A program made the position numbers and the translations under genes. 6,064 nt of DNA. Source: Acholeplasmataceae bacterium (GTDB lineage: Bacteria; Bacillota_I; Bacilli_A; Izemoplasmatales; Hujiaoplasmataceae). Below, in pieces: positions 1-5,447 of the stretch (position 1 is the first letter of the stretch; each line of letters begins with the position of its first letter). The stretch covers positions 1 to 6,064 of the forward strand of contig JAAYZB010000184.1 in the NCBI GenBank assembly GCA_012515085.1. The letters are read 5' to 3'. The notes beneath the pieces were generated by a model. It was not told the origin of the DNA and ran no database searches. It saw only the letters and a program-made list of their open reading frames with translations.

Positions 1-146
1 ACCACCAAAAACATCCCGACGCCGAAGATTGTCGGCGTGCGGTCATTCCGAACGGCAATCACGATCTGAACGATCAATAAAATCGCCAGAAATAAAAACA
101 AAAAGGGAAGACTCTGCCAAATCCGCTTGCCGATTTTTTTCGCCAT
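1..146 (-). CDS. Second SipW-type signal peptidase I, N-terminal fragment cut by window edge
   Basis: Only 48 complete codons are visible, running off the left edge. The product begins with a basic MAKKIGKR, then a hydrophobic helix at about 12-32, then RNDRTPTIFGVGMFLV. The end aligns with the first signal peptidase of this window (TSIFGVSALSV there, PTIFGVGMFLV here), with the IFGV core identical. In that protein the catalytic serine follows four or five residues later, so the window ends just before the expected S-x-S-M box. The gene starts 28 bases after the repeat protein gene, with its own strong ribosome binding site, and seems to be in the same operon. It could instead be another small membrane protein; the identity rests on the helix plus the IFGV alignment and context. 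Confidence 0.65.
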   Translation of the reverse strand, partial: MAKKIGKRIWQSLPFLFLFLAILLIVQIVIAVRNDRTPTIFGVGMFLV

Positions 147-152
147 GGGCTT

Positions 153-159
153 CCCTCCT
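153..159 (-). promoter_or_regulatory. Ribosome binding site of the second signal peptidase gene
   Basis: Minus-strand AGGAGGG, with AGGAGG ending 7 bases before the ATG at 146. An in-frame ATG at 170 lies upstream of this site and has no comparable site of its own, so 146 is preferred. Confidence 0.85.
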
Positions 160-174
160 AAGACTTTCATTCGT

Positions 175-1485
175 TTATGAAACCGGATACCCGGTTTCAA
201 AATCAATACTGGTGAGATCTGACCACGACACATGATCGGACTGTTTCACTTGAATTTCTATCGCAATTTGAATAGGTTGGCCACTGTAATCATTGCTGGC
301 CTTGGCACCGTCGTACTGAATTTTCCGGATCAGTCGGATGATACCGGAATTTTCCGGAATGATGGTGTCCGCAGAACCAAAATACCAGTAATCGTCATCT
401 GCTTCATCGGGAACCAAGTCCCCGTCTCCGAGGACAAATTCTCCTTGCATAGCGGTTGCTTCTATCTCAATATTTGCTGGAGAGTCTCGTTCTACAAGAT
501 TATTCGAAATATCCAACACGTATGTCGTCGCAGAAGCGACCCAACTTGGATAAAAGGTATAAGTATCGGGATCATTGAAGATATCGCTTTCGCCTTCCAC
601 CCCTTGATACAGATCTTCGAGATCCTCACTTGCGATGATGATGACCGAAGGATTGGCCTCAGAAACCAAATTCCCATTGATATCTAACAGATAATGAACC
701 GACTCTTTGACCCACTTAGGCTGATAAGTATAGGTGATGGTTCCCGCGAAATCTATGATGTCGCTGCGAAGCTCGCGGGCGGAAAAATAATACTCAGACA
801 AGAAGGTAACCGCTAAATGGTCCGATACTTCTCCCCGATAGATCTGGTCATTATTTGGAGTCACGAATAGCAAATTGGCCGACGATATTACTATCGTAAG
901 CGGATCCGATTTTAATACAAGATTCCCGGAGCCATCCAAGATATAATCAATCTCTGAATTGGTCCAAGCCCGAAAGAAGGTATAGGTCGAAGCGCCATTG
1001 ACAATATCGCTTGCACCAATCTCACCCACATAAAGACTTGGTAGCGCTGCTGCCGCAATGATGATCACAGCGGGATTGGCTTTTTCAACTAGATTGCCCG
1101 AACTATCCAGAATATAATCATTGCCGCCATTAGTCCAACAAGGATAATAGTTATAGACTGTTGTCAAAGACACAATATGATTGTTTGTTGGCGTGTTTTC
1201 AAGCGTTATCTGGGTATACGTGACTTTAAGTCGCATTTGTGAATCCAATGACGAAGCGTTCCCAAAATAAAGCGATTCTGATACAATATTCTGTCCGGGA
1301 ACCACAATAGAATTATCCGTGATTAAGGAGCCATTCTGGGTATAGGACAAATCCCCCACGCTGACCACACCACTTGGAAAGGTTGTTTGCATCGTAAACC
1401 ATCCATAAGTCATTCCCAATAATGCCAGCGACGCAAGAATCAAGAACAAGGAAGATGTTAGAATGATGGTGAATTTTTTCTTCAT
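175..1485 (-). CDS. Exported repeat protein with SipW-type signal peptide
   Basis: A 436-residue secreted protein. Residues 1-30 are a signal peptide: MKKKF, a hydrophobic core at 7-24, then MTYGWF at 25-30, the T-x-x-W/F ending typical of SipW substrates. Residues 38-112 resemble the N-terminal part of TasA-like proteins. Residues 114-346 hold four diverged repeats built on aromatic-x-x-W, then YILDxxGNLV, then a Pro and an III/IVI strand, with linkers LYxGExxxSDI...TYTF. An Asp-rich loop (353-366, GDGDLVPDEADDDY) follows, then a beta-rich end whose WYFG, Pro-Glu-Asn and IAIEIQVKQ segments look camelysin-like. There is no sorting motif or membrane anchor. The start is chosen on the strong upstream ribosome binding site. 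The last codons and stop fall in a perfect hairpin. It is probably an extracellular matrix, fibre or adhesin component processed by the neighbouring signal peptidases; the precise function is unknown. Confidence 0.85.
   Translation of the reverse strand: MKKKFTIILTSSLFLILASLALLGMTYGWFTMQTTFPSGVVSVGDLSYTQNGSLITDNSIVVPGQNIVSESLYFGNASSLDSQMRLKVTYTQITLENTPTNNHIVSLTTVYNYYPCWTNGGNDYILDSSGNLVEKANPAVIIIAAAALPSLYVGEIGASDIVNGASTYTFFRAWTNSEIDYILDGSGNLVLKSDPLTIVISSANLLFVTPNNDQIYRGEVSDHLAVTFLSEYYFSARELRSDIIDFAGTITYTYQPKWVKESVHYLLDINGNLVSEANPSVIIIASEDLEDLYQGVEGESDIFNDPDTYTFYPSWVASATTYVLDISNNLVERDSPANIEIEATAMQGEFVLGDGDLVPDEADDDYWYFGSADTIIPENSGIIRLIRKIQYDGAKASNDYSGQPIQIAIEIQVKQSDHVSWSDLTSIDFETGYPVS
178..199 (-). 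other. Perfect 9-bp hairpin over the end of the repeat protein gene
   Basis: On the minus strand TGAAACCGG and CCGGTTTCA are perfect inverted copies around a 4-base loop, GTAT. The stem covers the last seven codons, ends one base short of the TAA stop, and is followed by ATAAACG instead of a run of T. It is therefore not a standard intrinsic terminator. It could slow RNA decay or lower expression of the signal peptidase gene that begins 31 bases on. The structure is certain; its function is a guess. Confidence 0.6.
448..1146 (-). repeat. Four diverged protein-coding repeats in the exported repeat protein
   Basis: Units by protein residue: 114-169 (bases 979-1146), 170-253 (727-978, carrying an extra stretch at about 206-233), 254-311 (553-726) and 312-346 (448-552, shortened). 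Each has W, then DYILDxxGNLV or a close variant (YILDSSGNLV, YILDGSGNLV, YLLDINGNLV, YVLDISNNLV), then PxxIIIxxxxL. Units 1 and 3 are most alike (NPAVIIIA and NPSVIIIA, followed by LYVGEIGASDI and LYQGVEGESDI). This suggests a two-unit block that was itself duplicated. The DNA has diverged, so the duplication is old. Confidence 0.85.
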
Positions 1486-1490
1486 TCATC

Positions 1491-1498
1491 TCACCCCT
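1491..1498 (-). promoter_or_regulatory. Ribosome binding site of the 436-residue repeat protein gene
   Basis: Minus-strand AGGGGTGA, with the GGGG block 8 bases before the ATG at 1485. The preceding gene's TAG stop overlaps it (1497-1499). An ATG at 1489 is out of frame and closer than optimal, so 1485, which gives a KKK-led signal peptide, is the start. Confidence 0.8.
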
Positions 1499-2111
1499 AT
1501 CCTTCTAGTGCCGATACGATGATCGACGAAATTAGTAATTTCAAATTTTGGTAATCGTTACCAGCCAAATCCCCGTCGAGTGTGAATACAAACATAATGT
1601 CTACGATATCGTCAACTGGCAACATGATTCCTGTGGTCAAATATAACGCTTGGCTGGAATAATCTCCGGATGGAGGGCTTGGCATAAGGTCTGACATTAA
1701 ATCTTCATAACTTTCAGCTGTTTGACTGTTTGTAATATCTAACAACGTGACATCCAGTAACGATTTTGTATCATCATAGGTTTTAGTTTCATCCGTGGCA
1801 GCATCAGAAAAGCCAAACAAAAATGCCTTCACATTTGTTGCCACATTACCGGTATTTTCAATGGTCAATTTATAGTAAGAAGTCGCTCCAGGTTGTTCAT
1901 TAGAAAATTCAATTTGACTTGCTTCTGTATAATTGATGCCATCCTCGGACACAAATAATGTGGCTGAGACATCCACATTGACGATCATCACTCTACTCGG
2001 ATCAAAATCGACCCATTCCGAGACTAAAAACCATGCAAAAGTGGCGAAAACAAAGAGAAAGAGTGACCCGAAGAAAGCAAGCAAGGATAAGGCCAATCGT
2101 TTTCTCACCAT
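1497..2111 (-). CDS. TasA/camelysin-like exported protein with SipW-type signal peptide
   Basis: A 204-residue protein with a basic start (MVRKR) and a hydrophobic core at 6-24, ending in FATFAWF at 22-28. This matches the cognate signal peptide of SipW enzymes (T-x-A-x-F just after the core, as in TasA). Cleavage is expected near residues 24-29. The mature part is predicted beta-rich, with VMIVNVDVSATLFVSEDG (41-58) and then EQPGATSYYKLTIENTGNVA (72-91). The latter has the PG...ITNTGN pattern of TasA/camelysin-type beta sandwiches. It has no cysteine, no LPXTG sorting signal and no convincing C-terminal membrane anchor. It is encoded 22 bases after the DUF2357-like gene, and its TAG stop overlaps the ribosome binding site of the repeat protein gene. 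It probably forms or caps an extracellular fibre or surface layer, by analogy with TasA. The signal-peptide class is well supported; the fibre role is inferred. Confidence 0.82.
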   Translation of the reverse strand: MVRKRLALSLLAFFGSLFLFVFATFAWFLVSEWVDFDPSRVMIVNVDVSATLFVSEDGINYTEASQIEFSNEQPGATSYYKLTIENTGNVATNVKAFLFGFSDAATDETKTYDDTKSLLDVTLLDITNSQTAESYEDLMSDLMPSPPSGDYSSQALYLTTGIMLPVDDIVDIMFVFTLDGDLAGNDYQNLKLLISSIIVSALEG

Positions 2112-2115
2112 GTTT

Positions 2116-2122
2116 TCACCTC
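2116..2122 (-). promoter_or_regulatory. Ribosome binding site of the 204-residue exported protein gene
   Basis: Minus-strand GAGGTGA lies upstream of the ATG at 2111, with the GG block 7 bases from the start. This supports ATG at 2111, coding for MVRKRLAL, over the adjacent GTG. Confidence 0.8.
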
Positions 2123-2133
2123 ATTTCCGAGAT

Positions 2134-3726
2134 TTAGGACTCGAGGCCTGAATGTTGATCCTCCAAATCTTTTTTCTTTTTTTGTTTGAATGAATTTTGT
2201 TGGCGTTCTTTTTTGGCTTCCGCCAACACCCGTTTGGCTTTTTGCAGTTGACGTTTCTTTTCTAGATCCAGTTGCTCTTTGGACTTTTGTTCCTCTCGCT
2301 TCTCTTGCCGTTCCGCTTCTTGTTCTTTTGCGAGTTCCGCTTGTTCTTCCGCTTTGATTTTTTTCAATTCATCTTGGAAATTCCGGAGATTCAAAAGCGC
2401 AATGGCTTTGTTCGTCGAGAGTTGACGGATGTCTTCCCGTTTGATTTTTTCGATTTGCCGGTAAACTTCTAAGATTTTCTCTTGAACTTTGATCTTGTCT
2501 TCAACTGATTTTTCCAGATCCGGATTAAACGTCGCCTTGACATAATCTTCATAGACCGCATTCGTGATCATATTGATTTTCTGGAAGACGATATCAATCG
2601 ATTCCTCAAGAGGAACGCCTGCTTCTTGAAGCGACTTGAAACGGCTGTAGTTCCCTGAACGAATTTGGTCCAGATAATATTGATTCAATTGGTTGTCTTC
2701 AAATTCAACATACCCCGGTTTGACATATTCATCCGCGGGTTCGTTTTTCTTGATCCGAGGCCGTTTGGTCTTGCGATATTCAAATGGTTGATCTTGGTTC
2801 AATACAAATTCATCAATTTGATTGTTCGCAATCGTCGCATAGAGCACCATCAGCATGTTTTCAATTTCGCTTAAATAGCCCTCTTCAAACGTGACGTCTC
2901 GTTCAAACACGTCGACATCATAGCCAATTCGATCAACCTGGTCCATCAATACCCAGAGATAATAACATTGGCGGAAATCTGTATTTTTCATCAAGATATT
3001 GGTTTTCATGATCGGGGGTGTCACCGGAGCGAATTGACGCATTTCCTGCATGAAGTCGCTCATTTTGAACACCGTGATCGCTTTTCGAATTTGACTCATC
3101 CGATCAAAGAGTTCTTGGTTTTTCTTGTCCACTTCATCTTGAGACATCGTTTGATTGATTCGAAGATTGATGTCATATTCAATTACGGCGTCGTTCCATT
3201 CCACTTCAGATTTGACATTTAAGTAGTTGACATACTCCGTATGCATCTTCTTGACGATCAAATCATAACGCTTTTCGATAAAGATATAGAGTTTATCAAC
3301 CAACGAACGCAAGAAACGGTTTTCATACGTTCCTAAGTCCGCTTCGTTATAATGGGTTAAAACCTTTGTCGGAACGACTTCTCCGGATTCACTGACACTT
3401 TTGATGAGATGGGTGTTTTGCGCCAAATGCCGAATCGTATCCGAATCCACTTTTTTAGCTCGTTCCACAGGAACGACCAAACTGATTTTTTTTAACACTT
3501 CTCGGGGATTTCGGGTCAATTTATCAATGACGGGAATCGTACCCTCCACTGAATCCATCCATGAATCATCGAAGATTCGACGCTCACGACGTTCTTTCTG
3601 GTACAAGGTCGTATTCCCGCTCTTTATGACATTCAAGAACATTTTGGCGAATTCGTCTTGCTTGTTGACACCGACGAATGTGGTGTTGATTTTCTTAAAG
3701 TAGCGTTTGATGTCTTTTTCTGCCAT
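2134..3726 (-). CDS. DUF2357/McrC-partner-like protein with charged coiled-coil tail
   Basis: A 530-residue protein without signal peptide or membrane segment, so probably cytoplasmic, encoded 11 bases after the ATPase gene. Two stretches recall the DUF2357 family, whose members often pair with McrB-type ATPases: PTKVLTHYNEADLGTYENRF (119-138), with its invariant-looking YENRF, and TDFRQCYYLWVLMDQVDRIG (249-268), like the R-x-x-Y-x-x-W segment there. The assignment is by eye and moderate. Residues about 400-520 are extremely Lys/Glu/Gln/Arg-rich with long uninterrupted helix potential; the part from about 451 on has almost no hydrophobic core and ends in a basic KQKKKK patch. I see no PD-(D/E)xK nuclease signature, unlike McrC proteins proper. 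The start is ATG at 3726, because the GTG at 3735 sits inside the ribosome binding site. The likely role is partner or adaptor of the AAA+ ring; this is inferred from gene order. Confidence 0.8.
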   Translation of the reverse strand: MAEKDIKRYFKKINTTFVGVNKQDEFAKMFLNVIKSGNTTLYQKERRERRIFDDSWMDSVEGTIPVIDKLTRNPREVLKKISLVVPVERAKKVDSDTIRHLAQNTHLIKSVSESGEVVPTKVLTHYNEADLGTYENRFLRSLVDKLYIFIEKRYDLIVKKMHTEYVNYLNVKSEVEWNDAVIEYDINLRINQTMSQDEVDKKNQELFDRMSQIRKAITVFKMSDFMQEMRQFAPVTPPIMKTNILMKNTDFRQCYYLWVLMDQVDRIGYDVDVFERDVTFEEGYLSEIENMLMVLYATIANNQIDEFVLNQDQPFEYRKTKRPRIKKNEPADEYVKPGYVEFEDNQLNQYYLDQIRSGNYSRFKSLQEAGVPLEESIDIVFQKINMITNAVYEDYVKATFNPDLEKSVEDKIKVQEKILEVYRQIEKIKREDIRQLSTNKAIALLNLRNFQDELKKIKAEEQAELAKEQEAERQEKREEQKSKEQLDLEKKRQLQKAKRVLAEAKKERQQNSFKQKKKKDLEDQHSGLES

Positions 3727-3731
3727 CGAGA

Positions 3732-3739
3732 TCACCCCT
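3732..3739 (-). promoter_or_regulatory. Ribosome binding site that decides the start of the DUF2357-like gene
   Basis: Minus-strand AGGGGTGA, followed by TC, matches the anti-Shine-Dalgarno end over GGTGATC. The GGGG block ends 8 bases before the ATG at 3726. The in-frame GTG at 3735 lies inside this site and so is unlikely to be the start. The stop TAG of the ATPase gene (3738-3740) overlaps the site. Confidence 0.8.
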
Positions 3740-5396
3740 AAATCTGCTTCTTCAAGACGCGGATCATTTTAACGGATTCTTCAAACCCGTTCTTACCAAA
3801 AATCTTGTGGATTTGCGTAATCAATTGATCCAGTTCATCTTGTAAGAAAGCTAGATTCAAACTTTCAAACTTGCGGAGAATCTTATTGGCGAAAATATAG
3901 TCGAGACCTTCTTCTTCAGTGCCTCCGGTTGCCACATACACCGGTACAAATTTATGTACTTGTACCATAATACGGTTACCAAAAGCAATCTTGAAGTTTT
4001 GTTGGATATATTTGTCTAATACGGAAAATTTATTCAGAAGATCCTCAGAAACCGGATATTTATAAACTGCTTCATCAAACAACTCTTGGAGATAGGACGA
4101 GCTCATATGAAGTGGCGATGTATCTGGGGCTGCGAAGTATTCGCCTTTGGCTTCAAATTCCAAGGCAATAGCCCGGTCATAGACTTTGTCGGTGATTGTA
4201 AAGGTTGAGTCGTCTTTATTCGCTGTGCCGACAAACCAGACGTTCGGGGGAACGGTTATTTTCCCGTTGATGACTTTTAAAGGATCCGACGGTTTCGAAT
4301 CTGGAACCAAGTCGATCTTCCATTCGGAAGGATCGGGCATTTCCATGATTGATAGAAATTCCGCAAAGTAGTATTCAATCCGCGCCAAGTTCATTTCATC
4401 CAAAACGATGAAATTGATATCTTTGCGATAAATCGATTCATAAAGAGCTTTCAAGAAATCGGTTTCATTGAAGCGCTTGGTAAATTCATTCAAATAGCCA
4501 ACGATTTCCGCCCGGTCGCGCCATGACGGTTGAACAGAAATCATCGCGGCATTGTTATCAAAAAATTTTCCCATTGCATACGGTAAAGAAGTTTTTCCGG
4601 TTCCGGAAATACCTTCCAAAATGATCACTTTGGATGCGGCCATGCCGGCAAAGAATAAAGAAATCATCTTACGGCTGTAATAGAGTTTCAAATTGGCAGA
4701 AGCGTAATTCACAAACTTCTCCACGATCTGAGGCAATGTTAGGTAATCCGCTTCCTCCATGTAGATATGCGTATCTTTTCCGGAATAATCCTTGTCAACT
4801 TGAATTAATTTGACGAATCGGGATGGCCCCACCGGTGCCGTCGATCCACTTGGAGATCCGCCAGATCCTGGCTGTGCCTCTCCTCCAGGTTGTCCGCCCA
4901 TTCCGCCGCCGGATACACCAACGCCTTCATAGGCCGGTTGGAGTTTTCCGCCTCTGGAAATTGGCCCGGTAACAATTCTTTCAGCGGGTTCACCCGTTGA
5001 AGCATTGATTCCCAGTTGCGAGACTTTCATCGCCATTATTTGGTTCTTTTCATCCATCAAAGCGACCACTTTTTCATTGAGGAGGGCAATTTCTTCAATC
5101 AGTTCGTTCTTTTCAATTTCCACTCTTCGGAAAGAAGCATATTTTTTAAACCAGATGATCAGCTTGGCAACAATGAAAATAAGAAGAGAGATATTCAAGA
5201 CAATACTAACGGCCACCATCACCCATGATACGATGGTAAAGTCAATGGATTCATCCCTTAATAAAACAAAATAGGAATTGAGGTTCTCATACAATCTGAC
5301 CAGAATACTTTCCCAAACAACATCTTTGAAAAAGTAGACAATATCGGCCCAGATTTCGCGAAACAACTCCACATAATAGCGTGAAAATTGATTCAT
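3738..5396 (-). CDS. Membrane-anchored McrB-like AAA+ ATPase
   Basis: A 552-residue ATPase expected to be tethered to the inner face of the membrane. In order: an amphipathic, aromatic-rich N-terminus (1-52); one long hydrophobic segment, about 53-83; a heptad-like coiled coil, about 88-125; a Gly/Pro/Ser-rich flexible linker, about 145-192; then the AAA+ module. Walker A is GISGTGKT at 262-269. QPSWRDRAEIVGY (289-301) resembles the post-Walker segment of McrB/AAA_5 proteins. Walker B is FIVLDEMN at 329-336, the LDEMN form typical of McrB relatives. Sensor 1 is VWFVGTAN at 386-393, and Arg408 in VYDRAI is a candidate arginine finger. The rest is the helical lid and C-terminal region. The stop TAG is part of the ribosome binding site of the next gene, so the two are probably translationally coupled. 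In classical McrBC, McrB is a cytosolic GTPase with an N-terminal DNA-binding domain; here a membrane anchor replaces that domain. Nucleotide preference cannot be read from the sequence. The ATPase call is firm; the biological role is unknown. Confidence 0.9.
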   Translation of the reverse strand: MNQFSRYYVELFREIWADIVYFFKDVVWESILVRLYENLNSYFVLLRDESIDFTIVSWVMVAVSIVLNISLLIFIVAKLIIWFKKYASFRRVEIEKNELIEEIALLNEKVVALMDEKNQIMAMKVSQLGINASTGEPAERIVTGPISRGGKLQPAYEGVGVSGGGMGGQPGGEAQPGSGGSPSGSTAPVGPSRFVKLIQVDKDYSGKDTHIYMEEADYLTLPQIVEKFVNYASANLKLYYSRKMISLFFAGMAASKVIILEGISGTGKTSLPYAMGKFFDNNAAMISVQPSWRDRAEIVGYLNEFTKRFNETDFLKALYESIYRKDINFIVLDEMNLARIEYYFAEFLSIMEMPDPSEWKIDLVPDSKPSDPLKVINGKITVPPNVWFVGTANKDDSTFTITDKVYDRAIALEFEAKGEYFAAPDTSPLHMSSSYLQELFDEAVYKYPVSEDLLNKFSVLDKYIQQNFKIAFGNRIMVQVHKFVPVYVATGGTEEEGLDYIFANKILRKFESLNLAFLQDELDQLITQIHKIFGKNGFEESVKMIRVLKKQI

Positions 5397-5402
5397 CTGT
5401 CA

Positions 5403-5410
5403 CCCCTCCT
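5403..5410 (-). promoter_or_regulatory. Ribosome binding site of the AAA+ ATPase gene
   Basis: On the minus strand the sequence AGGAGGGG, followed by TGACAG, precedes the ATG at 5396. AGGAGG ends 8 bases before the start, which is ideal spacing and supports that start. Confidence 0.85.
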
Positions 5411-5447
5411 TCCTATTTTGATCTGATTAAATTTTTAGATTCAAGGG

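Noticed and set aside
178..199. Intrinsic terminator at the end of the repeat protein gene
   Set aside because: The stem is good, but the downstream sequence on the transcribed strand is ATAAACG with no T run, and the next gene starts almost at once.
492..677. A 61-codon minus-strand frame within the repeat protein gene
   Set aside because: It is an out-of-frame reading of the repeats with no supporting start site.
448..1146. CRISPR or tandem DNA repeat array
   Set aside because: The repetition is at protein level within one frame; the DNA copies are diverged and there are no spacers.
3724..3735. GTG at 3735 as the start of the DUF2357-like gene
   Set aside because: The GTG is part of the ribosome binding site GGGGTGA; the ATG at 3726 has correct spacing from it.
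4805..5005. A 66-codon minus-strand frame inside the ATPase gene
   Set aside because: It overlaps the GC-rich, Gly/Pro linker coding stretch in another frame. The base bias there explains the lack of stops.
29..5274. Plus-strand open frames of 61-151 codons, the longest at 232-687
   Set aside because: All but the leftmost part of the first lie opposite clear minus-strand genes with domains or signal peptides. Their translations show no recognisable motif, and I saw no good ribosome binding sites ahead of them.
2134..5396. A classical McrBC restriction system
   Set aside because: The ATPase has a membrane anchor in place of a DNA-binding domain, and the partner shows no nuclease motif. Motif similarity alone does not justify the name.
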